From NCBI GenBank assembly GCA_032622095.1, contig CP136067.1, positions 137,147,990 through 137,211,989 of the forward strand: a stretch of 64,000 bases of DNA, written 5' to 3'. Numbering within the stretch: the first letter of the stretch is position 1; each line of letters starts with the position of its first letter. The notes under the pieces are model-generated. The model was not told where the DNA came from, searched no databases, and saw nothing but the letters and a program-made list of their open reading frames with translations. Origin of the DNA: Siphonodentalium dalli (taxonomy: Eukaryota > Mollusca > Scaphopoda > Gadilida > Siphonodentaliidae). This document shows positions 24,674 through 35,927 of the stretch, piece by piece. Both the position numbers and the translations under genes were made by a program.

Positions 24674-24822
24674 AACATGGGGAAAATATTTCTCAGTTAT
24701 CATCTGTTCCTTAATAATGTACACATAAGGTAAAGCTCCCAACTCGAATTTGCATGATTTTATGTGAAGTACATTATTAAGGAACAGATAATAACTAAAT
24801 AAGAAATATATTCCCCACGTTG
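24674..24822. repeat. Palindromic element
   Basis: Arms running ATGGGGAAAATATTTCTCAG to TTAATAATGTAC and the inverse GTACATTATTAA to AATATATTCCCCACG enclose a ~50-bp loop. MITE-like; no confident target duplication. Confidence 0.7.
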
Positions 24823-25343
24823 TTTTTTGAACTTCATGAACTATTCCTAATTATTCCACACCAATTGGCGTGATTCGCTAGTATTCAACGGAATCCCAGC
24901 CATTGAATACATATTAGTGTATAGCTCTAGTGGAATACAAGCCGGAACTATTCTTGTTGACGTTGTCGCCAAGAAAGATGACGTACATTACGTCGACCAT
25001 CCACTTCCGGTTATCCCCCAATAATTACTGGTTATTTGTCAGACTTAAATCACAATAAAGGTGGCTATAGTAACAATGAAGGTGACTTTCATGGATTGAA
25101 CTTATCTGACTGAACGGTGTAGAATAAATACAGAACACAACTTGCATCATAATCTCGAATCTGTTATCGAACTCGTTGCGGACGGCGCAAAGATATATTT
25201 CGCTCGAGCTACGCTCTCGCGAAATATATCCTTGCGCCATCCGCAACTCATTCGATAAAAGAGACTCGATTAAGATGCGCGTTGTGTTCTGTCTATTTAC
25301 ATTTTCTATTTGTTTTTTGAACTTCATGAACTATTCCTAATTA
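24820..25343. repeat. 34-bp exact direct repeats bracketing a segment with an inner palindrome
   Basis: TTGTTTTTTGAACTTCATGA plus 14 more identical bases lie at 24820-24853 and 25310-25343. Between them, 25150-25265 is an imperfect palindrome centred on CGCTCGAGCTACGCTCTCGCG with arms GCGGACGGCGCAAAGATATA and its inverse. The repeats could be ends of one element or a recombination trace. Confidence 0.75.
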
Positions 25344-25396
25344 CATGGCATATCCTGTGCGTATTTTAACACAACATTTAGATGATAATGTATCCA

Positions 25397-25567
25397 TATT
25401 CAACTATAACAGTACTTGTTGAATACATGTATAACTATAACAGTACTTGTTGAATACATGTATAACTATAACAGTACTTGTTGAATACATGTATAACTAT
25501 AACAGTACTTGTTGAATACATGTATAACTATAACAGTACTTGTTGAATACATGTATAACTATAACAG
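25397..25567 (+). repeat. 31-bp tandem array, about 5.5 near-perfect copies
   Basis: The unit reads GAATACATGTATAACTATAA then CAGTACTTGTT, and copies are nearly identical. This suggests recent expansion, unlike the diverged array at 23716. Confidence 0.95.
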
Positions 25568-26004
25568 TTGAATTAATGCATATCACTTCATGTGATCATA
25601 TATAATTTCCTCTCTCATGTAACTCTTATGATATATATGTTTGTAATATCATGAAACAAAACGTGATGGCATATAAGGTCAAATAAATAAATATACTGTG
25701 CTCTCCTTCCCCTCCCTCATTCAGATTCCCTTTCATAATTGTCTGAGAACACAGGTATTTATTTTTAATGGCCGAATATAAAATATAATATAAAAAAATG
25801 ATAAAATTTCTACTAAAAATATCAATTTATGAGTAATACAAATTATTCCATATTTGAGATTTGATGGTCAGACTAGAGTTGTAAATGGAACACAATCTTC
25901 ATTCATGCTATTAATTGGGATCAATAAAATATTGTTGCATACAGATGCAGACCAGTCTCGGTCAACATGAGATTCTTACTGATATGTCTCCGGCAACACT
26001 TTAA

Positions 26005-26251
26005 TCCTTTCATGATGGGAGCTGCGCTGGTGCAGCATTAAAGATTCTGTGTCAGTACATTCTCTTATATATGCGAGTCTCCCATAGGGAGCCTCGCATA
26101 TATATGAGAATACACTGGCTTACAAGGTCAAGATAAATATTGTTAGGCCAATGTATTCTCTTATATATACGAGGCTCCCTATGGGCAACGCGCATATATA
26201 AGAGAAGTATTGTCACAGGTAAAATTTTAGGAAGCTCCATTCATAGAAGGG
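26005..26251 (+). mobile_element. TTAA-flanked palindromic MITE (family Q), copy 1
   Basis: The left end TCCTTTCATGATGGGAGCT is preceded by TTAA (26001-26004) and the right end inverse is followed by TTAA (26252-26255). The interior holds two copies of the shared hairpin module. It matches the better copy at 35928-36177. The CCCTTT-type end with TTAA is piggyBac-like. Confidence 0.82.
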
Positions 26252-26270
26252 TTAATTTTCATTCTATATC

Positions 26271-26345
26271 TAGGCGACACCAATTTTATCAGTTAATTTA
26301 CGAACCAGCCGACAACTCTTTTTTTTTACCAGAAATACCAATTGC
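26271..26345 (+). mobile_element. Fragment of MITE family R (AGGCGACACCA end)
   Basis: Shares AGGCGACACCAATTTT, the following TTTACGAACC and the T tract with the complete copy at 32359-32490. Only one end is present. Confidence 0.6.
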
Positions 26346-26420
26346 TTCCTTTTTGGCCTATGGTATTCAGTTTGTATAAGACTTCTGACCAAACCCTTCT
26401 ATCAGTCATAATAGCATGGT

Positions 26421-26571
26421 CAAGCCTTGATATAGGGTGTCTGTCATTTGCAGAATGAGGTCCCCAGAGGGTGAATTTGGTGATGCTAGCCCACTATGCG
26501 GGGTAGCATCACTAAATTCACCCTCTGGGGACCTCATTCTGCAAATGACAGACACCCTATTTCAAGGCTTG
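26421..26571. mobile_element. hAT-type palindromic MITE (family G), copy 1
   Basis: The element is nearly one perfect hairpin: CAAGCCTTGATATAGGGTG through CAGAATGAGGTCCCCAGAGG to the exact inverse. AGCATGGT flanks it on both sides (26413-26420, 26572-26579). An 8-bp duplication with CA..TG ends fits the hAT superfamily. Confidence 0.93.
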
Positions 26572-26632
26572 AGCATGGTACCCCATCCCGAGCCCTCTAT
26601 CAGTCATACTAGCATGGGAAAATGAGAATTAA

Positions 26633-27025
26633 AGGTACTCAATCCGATTAAGCACCCCTATATTACTATTTATTTGGCTTCGGGGGTAAAAAATATTTGA
26701 TTGGAGTCGAGGAACACACCCAACCCCATCAAAGCTGAGAGTGATCAGATATCAATTTTTGTGGACCAGAACCAAGATGGATAACTCGAAAATCAAGTGG
26801 TTACTATTAACAATAATAATCACCTGATTTTAGAGTTATCCATCTTACACCCGCAATTTGTCTGTTTGAGCATGTGGTTCTGGTCCACATCTCGCAAAAA
26901 TTAACAAACTTCAAAAATCAATCTCTGAGCTTTGAAGTGTCGGTTCCTTGACTCCAATCAAATATTTTTTACCCCCGAAGCCAAAGAAATAGTAATTTAT
27001 GGGTGCTTAATCGGATTGAGTACCT
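26633..27025. mobile_element. TTAA-flanked MITE (family N), copy 2
   Basis: AGGTACTCAATCCGATTAAG and its inverse form the ends, flanked by TTAA (26629-26632, 27026-27029). Each arm has GGCTTCGGGGGTAAAAAA and the centre is AT-rich. Same family as 12218-12697. Confidence 0.92.
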
Positions 27026-27236
27026 TTAATGTATTGATGTGTTGGTTTTATTTATTATTATTTGCAATAAATGATTTAAAGTGAATATATGTGATTTTCA
27101 TTCACCACTGAAATCGCAATTGGTATGTCAACCCCTGTCTGAATTTTTCCCCTCCTCTACCAAGATATATTTCCCCCTAATATGCGTAAATCAACCAATA
27201 TAATTGCTGTGGCCTAACAGTGATTTTTTTTGTCTT

Positions 27237-27982
27237 GGTACTGTACACTAAATCCAGCCATTTATCGGACCATCTCCTTTTATAATCAACAGAATATATG
27301 CAACAAATGAATGAATTCGAACCATGGATTAGTGCAAAATACACTCATGTGCTCTATGAACGATGTAAACAACATGGTAATTATAATGAAAATGAATAAA
27401 TGGCTGGAGTCATAAATTCATTTTCATTATAATGACCAGATTGTTCATTCATTTGTTGCATATATGTGACCCGCCATTTCAAATCCAGTCGTAAGTGGGG
27501 ATTTTTTTACCCTGTGCCAATGCATTCTCTTATATATACGAGTCGACCATAGGTCGCCTCGCATATGTAAGAGAATGCATTGGCCTAACAATTTTTTACA
27601 ATTTTAATAATTTTTTCTTGTATTCTTTAACAATTTTATAATTTCACCCATACAGAGCCGCAGACAAACATGAGCAGACGACACTCTTCTATATGCTTCT
27701 ATATATGTGTGGGGCACCCTGCAGGGTAATGGATGTTTTTTATTTTATGTCCTAAAAATTTTAAGAAACATTTATTTAAAAAAAATTATAAAAAATTGTT
27801 AGGCCAATGCATTCTCTTATATATGCGAGGCGACCTATGGTCGACTCGCATATATAAGAGAATGCATTGGCACAGGGTAAAAATATCCCGACTTACGACT
27901 GGACTTGATATGGCGGGTCATATATTCTGTTGAGTATAAAAGGAGATGGTCCCATAAATGAGCAGATTTAGTGTACAGTACC
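27237..27982. mobile_element. MITE family O with an H MITE nested inside
   Basis: The ends GGTACTGTACACTAAATC and GATTTAGTGTACAGTACC are inverses. The inner arms carry CATTCATTTGTTGCATAT. At 44400-44540 the same right arm runs uninterrupted through GTTGCATATATTCTGTT, so the H copy at 27467-27920 was inserted into this one. Confidence 0.88.
27467..27920. mobile_element. Family-H palindromic MITE, intact
   Basis: Starts TGACCCGCCATTTC and ends GATATGGCGGGTCA. It contains two hairpin modules (27515-27585, 27803-27880) and a central ~200 bp with CCCATACAGAGCC. The target is AT-only (ATAT on both sides). It is the reference for the copy split by element A2. Confidence 0.9.
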
Positions 27983-28145
27983 CCTTTAACATGTACTTGA
28001 AAATTTGTCGACAAGTCAAACATTGATCTTACTGAAAATAAAAAATGGCTCAAACAACTCCTGGTTGTCTTACTTCAAGCAGATCAGCTGTACATATAGA
28101 AAATAATAGGATGTGGATATCTTAAAAAGTTTCAGGGTAGATTTA

Positions 28146-28357
28146 CAGTAATGCTCTAATAATCGACTTCTTAACCACAGCAGAATTATGGGTAACTTTT
28201 CAGGATTTAGTCGGAAATATGGCTTGTTGCCATTCATCGGAAAGCTCTCGGCGAGAGCTTTCCGATGAATGGCAACAAGCCATATTTCCGACTAAATCCT
28301 GAAAAGTTACCCATAATTCTGCTGTGGTTAAGAGGTCGATTAATTAGAGCATTACTG
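28146..28357. mobile_element. Family-F Tc1/mariner-like MITE, intact hairpin
   Basis: CAGTAATGCTCTAATAATCG and its inverse are flanked by TA. The arms pair almost perfectly up to the centre GGAAAGCTCTCGGCGAGAGC. TA target and CAGT start fit Tc1/mariner-type MITEs. Confidence 0.92.
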
Positions 28358-28403
28358 TACATGTATATGAATGGTGTTCCTCATAAGGGTAATATGGCAT
28401 ATA

Positions 28404-28553
28404 TAGAGGATCTACAACGAGTCCCCGGTTTATAGCTTAATTTACAAAATGAGTCCAGTAAATTAGGTCTGGACCGAGCCTTTGGCGAGGTCCAGACCTA
28501 ATTTACTGGACGAGTTTTGTAAATCCCACTATAAACTTGGGGACAAGTTGTAG
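28404..28553. repeat. Palindromic element, ~150 bp
   Basis: Arms ATCTACAACGAGTCCCCGG to GGTCTGGACC and the inverse GGTCCAGACCTAATTTACTG to TTGTAGAT, centred near 28478. MITE-like; target duplication not clear. Confidence 0.75.
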
Positions 28554-29090
28554 ATTCTATTTATTACATGATCCAAAACTCGATAAAAATACTTAAATCA
28601 ACAAATGAGACGCAAAACTAACATCGGCTTCTATAAGGCATGCGATGACGTTCCACGTAATTATGCGTTGTTTGTAAAGAAATAGTCTCAGATAAATAAG
28701 GACTCTTTGGCATATTTAATGGCGTAAATTTGATGACATAACTTTTCAAACTTTTCATTCATTATATACATATATATATATATAGTTTGTTGGAAAAATA
28801 TTGGAAGCCATAGTATTTTGAGACATAGCATACGAAATGTAAACAGACGACAAACCGGAAGTCAAAGGTCACATGGCACTATTTCCCGTTATTAAACGAA
28901 CGTTTAATATCACAATTTATAGAATGGGTTTATTGAATGGAATAAGGGTAGGATCATTTAATAAAAGTGTATATTAACTAAATTGTATGTGATATGCCAC
29001 ATTCCCCGATGGTGCACGGGGCGGAGAAATTATGTTCCAATGTGGAATATACAGTGTGAGACTCCAAAGACTCCAACTTTCTAGCACTAA
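28554..29090. other. No gene recognised
   Basis: AT-rich unique DNA with a short (TA)n tract at about 28760-28783. Confidence 0.5.
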
Positions 29091-29093
29091 GTA

Positions 29094-29260
29094 CAGTAAT
29101 GCTCTAATTAATCAACTCCTTAACCAGAGCAGAATTATGGGTAACTTTTCAGGATTTAGTGAGAGCTTTCCGATGAAAGGCAACAAGCCATATTTCCGAC
29201 TAAATCCTGAAAAGTTACCCATAATTCTGCTCTGGTTAAGGAGTTGATTACTAAGGGCAC
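29094..29260. mobile_element. Family-F MITE with central deletion
   Basis: The left arm starts TACAGTAATGCTCTAATTAA. The centre has lost part of one arm (GGATTTAGTGAGAGCTTTCC). The right end is degenerate. Confidence 0.85.
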
Positions 29261-29554
29261 TAAAGCAGCTTGAACACAAAGGTAATCCTGACTAACCAAA
29301 TTGGATATAAAAATAGAAGACAAACGTAACGTTGATCAATTGATCTGAGTGTAAAATGGATTACAAAAATATTAATCACATCTGTATGATTTCAGTGCTA
29401 ATTGATCAGTGATGATATGGCACATGGATAATAGCAACCATTTAATATATTTAAAGCATTCCTTGCTCGCATCAGTTGCATGTTGAGGGTTACTAAACTT
29501 AAAAGTCAACATAAAATTATTGCTAGATTTTCCTAACAACAGCCCCAATTTTAA

Positions 29555-29945
29555 CCCTTTACCCAACAGAATGGCCCTGTGCCAATGCATTCTCTTATAT
29601 ATGCGAGTCGACCATAGGTCGCCTCGCATATATAAGAGAATGCATTGGCTTAACACATTAAAATTTATAAAATTGTTTAAAAATGTAAGAAAAAATGGTA
29701 AAAAGTGTTAAAAAAAGTTTTTATTTAGGCCAATGCATTCTCTTATATATGCGAGGCGACCTATGGTCGACTCGCATATATAAGAGAATGCATTGGCACA
29801 GGGCATAACTGTTACTATCACAATGTGGTCAAGGAGCCGGTTCCAATGATATCCATATTTGTATGGTTCTATTGAGACAGACCGAAATATTTTAGGCTGT
29901 TGAAGCTTTATTTGGCCGGTTTTGGCCGGTTTGTTGGGTAAAGGG
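29555..29945. mobile_element. piggyBac-like MITE (family I), copy 1
   Basis: Ends CCCTTTACCCAACAGAATGG and TTTGTTGGGTAAAGGG, flanked by TTAA (29551-29554, 29946-29949). It carries two shared hairpin modules and an asymmetric right part with TTTGGCCGGTTTTGGCCGG. CCCTTT next to TTAA is characteristic of piggyBac-group termini. Confidence 0.9.
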
Positions 29946-29949
29946 TTAA

Positions 29950-30840
29950 GGCCAGCTCAGAAACATTCTATTTACCCTAAAAAAAAAAATATTGCAAAAT
30001 TATATTTTCCAGTACACAGACCAAGAGTAATAATCCTAGGTCAAATTTCCTGCAGTTCATACAATGGTTCATATACAAAAATAACATTTGAAAAAATAGA
30101 ATGATTTCAATCTTTATATATTTTTAATTACATGACATATGCAAACAAAATTTGATTGTCAGACTTTGGTTCATCCCCAGTAAATCGGCAGCTTCAAAAT
30201 GTGGCAAGAGTGAACCCTACATAGGTCATTCATTACATTATGGTTGTGCGCACAATTAACCATTGAGTTGGAAAGATACAAGAGATACAAGTTATGTGTG
30301 CGCAAAATACAAGACACAAAGGTTACACATAGAATTCATTAATTGATTGGCATTTGATGTCACTTTCAGCTACTAAAGCCATATCACGATATACCACAGT
30401 CATCAGTTTAAATGGCTTTTTAGCTTTGAAATCCTTATTCTATATCACAGACTATTTAGTTTTCAACATTATTTTTCACAGTGATGTTCAAGAACTGTGT
30501 CTAGATTGAATTTCCTTTGTATATAAAGGCAAGACATGATATGGCTATCCTACGGTCAGATTTGACACTGTTAAACTACCATTGGTATCTAAGATATGCC
30601 ATAAAATACTTATAAATTGTGCCCAAACACACTCAATGAACAAATGTTGTTCATAACCTAATATTTATTATGGACAACTTATGCATAAACAGGTTGGTGT
30701 GTTCTTCTAACTTTTCGTATTGGATGATCGGATTCATGTTATAAGATTGGTATGTAAGCACAGTTGACAATTCTAAACTAAAAAATACTGGACACATACC
30801 ATTATCTTGCAGGAGGCGAACTCGATAACAATCATCCATT
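29950..30840. other. No gene recognised
   Basis: Unique AT-rich DNA. The open frames here are short and show no domain. Confidence 0.5.
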
Positions 30841-30847
30841 TCATTAA

Positions 30848-31227
30848 CCATTTACCCAACAGAACGGCCCTGTGCCAATGCATTCTCTTATATATGCGAG
30901 TCGACCATAGGTCGCCTCGCATATATAAGAGAATGCATTGGCGTAACACATTAAAAATTATAAAATTGTTAAAGATTGTAAGAAAAAATGGTAAAAAGTG
31001 TTTTTTTAGGCCAATGAATTCTCTTATATATGCGAGGCGACCTATGGTCGACTCGCATATATAAGAGAATGCATTGGCACAGGGCATAACTGTAACCATC
31101 ACAATGTGGTCAATGAGCCGGTTCCAATGATATCCATATTTGTATGGTTTTATTGAGACAGACCCAAGATAATTTAGGCTGTTGCAGCTTTATTTGGCCG
31201 TTTTTGGCCGGTTTGTTGGGTAAAGGG
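30848..31227. mobile_element. piggyBac-like MITE (family I), copy 2
   Basis: Same ends as copy 1 (left end CCATTTACCCAACAG with one change), TTAA at 30844-30847 and 31228-31231, two hairpin modules and the GGCCGTTTTTGGCCGG right part. Confidence 0.9.
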
Positions 31228-31486
31228 TTAACAAACTATCAGTCAAATTGTAAACCCTGATAATTGCATACTATAATCATACTTATTGTCATAGAATAAA
31301 AATTAAAAATAACATTGGCCCGCCCACTTCGGAAAGAAATTTGAATGAAAATCTAGCAATTTGTTACTTGAGGCCTAAGCATTCTTTTCTCACAATTAGT
31401 TGAAATAACAGAGCAAACCTCTGACAACAATTCTAAAACTAATGAACATGTATTCTTTGTTTACAGACACCAAGCCTGAGTTTAGT

Positions 31487-31592
31487 GTGCCTGTCATTTG
31501 CAGAATGAGGTCCCCAGAGGGTGAATTTAGTGACGCTATCCCGCAAGGTGGGCTAGCATCACCAAATTCACCCTCTGGGGACCTCATTCTGC
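31487..31592. mobile_element. Family-G MITE, inner hairpin only
   Basis: CTGTCATTTGCAGAATGAGG to its inverse, without the CAAGCCTTG ends. It is followed at 31593-31690 by a diverged G-like inverted stretch (CCCAAATGGTGAATA / CCCATTGGGAACCTC). Confidence 0.8.
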
Positions 31593-31693
31593 ATGACCTC
31601 ATCTGCTATGGGAGATATATACTCAGATTGAAGTTCCCAAATGGTGAATATTGTGAGGTACATGTACACCCATTGGGAACCTCGATTATGCAG

Positions 31694-31797
31694 TGAGAGC
31701 TTTCCGATGATAGGCAACAAGCCATATTTCCGACTAAACCTTGAAAAATTACCCATAATTCTGCTGTGCTTAAGGAGTCGATTATTTAAGGCATTAC
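31694..31797 (-). mobile_element. Family-F MITE, right arm only
   Basis: GAGAGCTTTCCGATGATAGG through to GGCATTACTG-TA. The left arm is absent, replaced at the junction by G-like sequence. Confidence 0.8.
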
Positions 31798-31984
31798 TGT
31801 ACATAAGAGTGTTTATTATTTACTCAACCCATGAAATACATGTACTTGTATTATAGTCTGTTGGTGCTGGCGGGCATAGATTTCAATCTAAACGTGTTCA
31901 TTGTCAGACGCGATACTTGTATTGTTGAATTACAATGCACCATGTAAATTCAAGGAAATAAGGGGCTAACATTTCAGTCGCCAT

Positions 31985-32215
31985 GTGGAAAAACTTCAGC
32001 CACAATTCTAGTACCAAAGAATTCTTCACTTGAACATGCCAGGTACATCAGTGTAAAACTTCAACCACCAATCTAGTACTAATGAATTCTTATACAAACC
32101 AGGTACACAGTGTAAAACTTCAGCCATCATTCTAGTACACAAGAATTCTTCACTTGCACAAACCAGGTACTGGTACATAGTAATAAAGCATTCTTCACTT
32201 ACATGCATCAGTTAC
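31985..32215 (+). repeat. Degenerate ~60-bp tandem array, 3-4 copies
   Basis: Repeats of AAAACTTCAGCCACAATTCT, AGTACNAANGAATTCTT and CCAGGTACA in the same order. Confidence 0.85.
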
Positions 32216-32358
32216 ACAATGTAATACTTAAAGATATGGATGGCCTTCGTGATCGGTATTGCTGTTAAAATAGTCACATAAGTTAAAACCACCATAAACA
32301 GAAACAATTTTAAAATATAGACAGATTTTGTTCTTACACCAATCATAAATATCACATA

Positions 32359-32490
32359 AGGCGACACCAATTTTTAAGTCTGGTTTACGAACACCTCCTA
32401 CAACTTTTTTTCCATTTCATGAAAAAAAATAAAAACTTTTTTCTCCCAATTTTTTTTACACGCGTACTGATTTTCATGTGGTGTCGCCTA
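32359..32490. mobile_element. MITE family R, complete short copy
   Basis: AAGGCGACACCAATTTTTA and GTGGTGTCGCCT are inverse ends around a 110-bp T/A-rich body. No clear target duplication. Confidence 0.75.
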
Positions 32491-32720
32491 AATAGCATAA
32501 AAGAATCACCACAGTGTTGAGTGTTTTGCTCATCAGACACTCTTTATGTGCTGTATGTAAACAAACGCTCAGCTCGCACAAGTGTGTTTTGTGGATAATA
32601 TGGTATTCATGTTATCATTATACTATATACTATTAGTATATTCTTGAGGAAATTTTCATAATTTATTAACTTTTATTTCTAAATTATAACCTACAACCTG
32701 GGCCATCCATGCCTTTAAAC

Positions 32721-32974
32721 CAAGCCTTGAAATAGTGTGTCTGTCATTTGCAGAATGAGGTCCCCAGAGGGTGAATTTAGTGATGCTAGCCCGCTATGCG
32801 GGGTAGCATTACCAAATTCACCCTCTGGGAACCTCATTCTGCTAAGGTGTAAGCAGAATGAGGTCCCCAGAGGGTGAATTTGGTGATGCTAGCCCGCTAT
32901 GCGGGGTAGCATCACTAAATTCACCCTCTGGGGACCTCATTCTGCAAATGACAGACACACAATTTCAAGGCTTG
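32721..32974. mobile_element. hAT-type MITE (family G), tandem double copy
   Basis: Outer ends CAAGCCTTGAAATAGTGTG and TTTCAAGGCTTG, with exact 8-bp duplication CTTTAAAC (32713-32720, 32975-32982). Inside are two complete GAGGTCCCC...GGGACCTC hairpins joined by CTGCTAAGGTGTAAGCAG. The dimer therefore moved as one unit. Confidence 0.93.
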
Positions 32975-33138
32975 CTTTAAACCACCAATCTAGCACTAAA
33001 GAATTTCGAAAACATGAGCAATGTTAAATGTTAATCAATCACAAAATGGATGAGGAAAATACTGATCAGATCTATACACCTTCAGTGTTACACGTTGAGT
33101 GTTGATATGGCACATATGTGAACATTCGTGTGTGACAT

Positions 33139-33376
33139 CCAAGCCTTGAAATAGGGTGTCTGTCATTTGCAGAATGAGGTCCCCAGAGGGTGAATTTAGT
33201 GATGCTACCCCGCATAGCGGGCTAGCATCACCAAATTCACCCTCTGGGAACCTCATTCTGCTGAGGTGTGAGCAGAATGAGGTCCCCAGAGGGTGAATTT
33301 TGGTGATGCTAGCATCACTAAATTCACCTCTGGGGACCTCATTCTGCAAATGACAGACACCCTATTTCAAGGCTTG
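33139..33376. mobile_element. hAT-type MITE (family G), second double copy
   Basis: Same double-hairpin layout with joint CTGCTGAGGTGTGAGCAG. TGTGACAT lies on both sides (33131-33138, 33377-33384). The second hairpin has lost part of its loop. Confidence 0.92.
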
Positions 33377-33392
33377 TGTGACATGGCATTAA

Positions 33393-33495
33393 CCCTTTCA
33401 GTGCCAAGTCCTTGATCATTTTTCAAATTTATTGATTATAATAATGTGATACATAGATGGAAAGAGCTTTAAGAGCAGATTTGGCACTGAAAGGG
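33393..33495. mobile_element. piggyBac-like mini-MITE (103 bp)
   Basis: CCCTTTCAGTGCCAA and its inverse, flanked by TTAA (33389-33392, 33496-33499). It sits 5 bp beyond the target duplication of the preceding G element. Confidence 0.88.
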
Positions 33496-33499
33496 TTAA

Positions 33500-34000
33500 C
33501 AAGACAAACTAACAATACACAATGATTTGGATGAAATGATTGTCAATAATAAATGGCAGGAAGTCAAATTCAAGTCATTCATGGTATAATTTTTCTTTCA
33601 GGCTTTGCATTTTGGCAACGCCATGGCACCTGAAAAAAAACCCAGTGTTTCTTATGACAGCAGCATATACGGGACTGAATTTCAATTTATATATAATATG
33701 CTGTTTTTTTTTGTAAAAATCAAAACACCTTGTTGTTGGAGAAAATTGTGAAAGTCAAAGACAATGATTTGAGAAACATTTCCTCTGGGATGTAAAACTC
33801 TAATATAAGTCCCTGAATTCTGTTCCCAACACACATTTGCTCCTGTACATGTATCAGTGTATCAGACATAAAAATATAAATTTTAAGTTCACAAAAATAA
33901 TCATCACTAATTCAGCAAATAATAAAACACCTATCGCATCCTGAGCGGTATTAAATTGAACTAAATGATGAATTAAGATTGAACCCATACAAGCCTGAGT
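33500..34000. other. No gene recognised
   Basis: AT-rich DNA without repeats or supported frames. Confidence 0.5.
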
Positions 34001-34005
34001 TTAGT

Positions 34006-34392
34006 CTGTCTGACATTTGCAGAATGAGGTCCACAGAGGGTGAATTTAGTGATGCTACCCAGCATGGTGTGCTCGCATCACAAAAATTCACCCATTGGGG
34101 ACCTCATTCTGCTTAGGCCTCTTCTTCTGGGAAGTATCTATAGTCTCAAATTAAGATTGTTTTTGGTTACATTTTCCCTTCTGTTCAATTTCTATATCCC
34201 CTAATTTGCAAAAGATAAATTGCATAATCGAGGTGACTAATGGGTGAACATCACCAACTTCAACTGGGGAACTTCAAGCGTTCTCCCATAGCTGTTGAGG
34301 CCTAAGCAGAATGAGGTCCCCAGAGGGTGAATTTTGTGATGCTCGCCCACTATGCAGGATAGTGTCACTAAATTCACCATCTCGGGGACCCT
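34006..34392. mobile_element. Two decayed family-G copies
   Basis: 34006-34112 keeps CTGACATTTGCAGAATGAGG and a degenerate inverse arm. 34300-34392 keeps AGCAGAATGAGGTCCCCAGA and a partial second arm. Between them GTGAACATCACCAACTTCAA matches, inverted, the G-associated stretch near 46665. Confidence 0.75.
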
Positions 34393-34832
34393 CTTGTTTG
34401 CCCAGTGGCACTTATTTCCATAGTTAACTCTTACGCTTCATGGGGTGTAAATAAAGAAGTCCTGCAAATTCCACATGCGAGACTGATTAGCGGGCTTAGG
34501 CATAGGCCCTGCCAAAATTAAAAACATGTTCTTTGTGACTCATCTGTCGAAGCAATAACAACATCTATTCAGTAATTGAATGATAAAAGATCCATGGTCC
34601 AATTTGACATCCAATTATTCAAATTTTCCAAATTTTTAAAATAGAAAAATACTTGGAATCACCAATATTTGTATGGCAACGGCAAAAATCCACTTTGAAA
34701 ATGAGTACAAACAGTCATCATGAGAATGCTCTGTATTACCTATTGCTTTTGTGAAACAAAAGCATGGACGCTCTTTATCATAGACAAGCGTCGGAATTTT
34801 TGCTAGCCTGAGAAAAATTCAAAACGTCTTAA
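34393..34832. other. No gene recognised
   Basis: Unique DNA; nothing supportable. Confidence 0.5.
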
Positions 34833-35197
34833 AGTGATGTGAAACACTCCGGTAGGGTGATCAAATAGAAATGGAGGATAATCTTGCTGAAAGTGGTTAT
34901 TTTTACAAATCTTAAATCAAAACTGACAACACACACCGCCATTATTATATATTAATTAAATTCATTGACTCGATGTCAAAATCATTTTCGTTGCTTTATC
35001 GCTGACAGTTGCGCCCCGATACGAGAAGTAAATATTTGTAATTGAGCATAGTTCAAATGATGTTTTCTATGGAGTGGTATGGTCAATTTACTTGAGATTT
35101 TCGGCGATGTAGTAGAATGCTACATTCCTCCAGTTGACATACTGCCTGAATACTAACTTAACAGTTTAACGCACCCGAACAAGTCCATAATATGTCT
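34833..35197 (+). repeat. Dispersed repeat M, copy 1
   Basis: Starts AGTGATGTGAAACACTCC after TTAA (34829-34832) and ends CCATAATATGTCT before TTAA (35198-35201). It aligns along its length with 44549-44917. The TTAA flanks suggest a TTAA-targeting element, but inverted ends are barely visible. Confidence 0.75.
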
Positions 35198-35201
35198 TTA
35201 A

Positions 35202-35660
35202 AACTTCGCCAATATTGGACCATCAAAACATCCTAATAATGGGATCATTGGCATGATTTTAATTATTTTCTGGCCGCTTTATGGTGTCAAATCAGACAAG
35301 ACATCTTTAAAGGGACTCATAGCATTTGAAGTGCGTTCATGCGAAATATCATTAAAGTCTGTAAAACAACTTAGAGAACTATCATCAACAAATACATGAA
35401 CAAATTAAAAAGGATTGACTTTTGTTCTTATTTTCATTATTAATAACTCCCCATTAATGAGATTTCACATGTCAAAACCATTGTTATGTAAACGCTAATT
35501 AGTGTTACAGTGGAATTGCCAATAGAAGTCCAATTAGTCCAATATAAAATACCGAAGTTTAATCAAAACTTGAAAATGACAATGCATTGATAAATATTAT
35601 GAAAATCAAATTCAGACTAAAATAAAAGGTCAGCCGACCACAGTGTCCCAACAGAGCCCG
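35202..35660. other. No gene recognised
   Basis: AT-rich unique DNA. Confidence 0.5.
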
Positions 35661-35666
35661 TTTCTA

Positions 35667-35704
35667 TAGTCCCCCTTTTCTTTCAGAACGTCGGGGGACA
35701 ATAA
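35667..35704. repeat. GTCCCCC/GGGGGAC hairpin
   Basis: TAGTCCCCCTTTTC and CGTCGGGGGACAAT form a short stem over a pyrimidine-rich loop. It resembles the terminal hairpins of Helentron-like elements, but no tandem core is present. Confidence 0.45.
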
Positions 35705-35927
35705 TTGAACTTACTACCCATGTAGCGATGTTTGTTGACCAATCACTGTAACAGTTTTGTTTAACAATGGTTTCAACATGCAAAATTTTTTTATTGGATA
35801 TATTTTCAATAAAAGAACAAATATTATCTATATCTCCATGATCTTCTGAGTAGCGGTGATGTTTAACAGACTTTAACTTTTTTTTTGCACATATATATAC
35901 CAACTGTAAGTGCCTTGGTCCCTTTAA

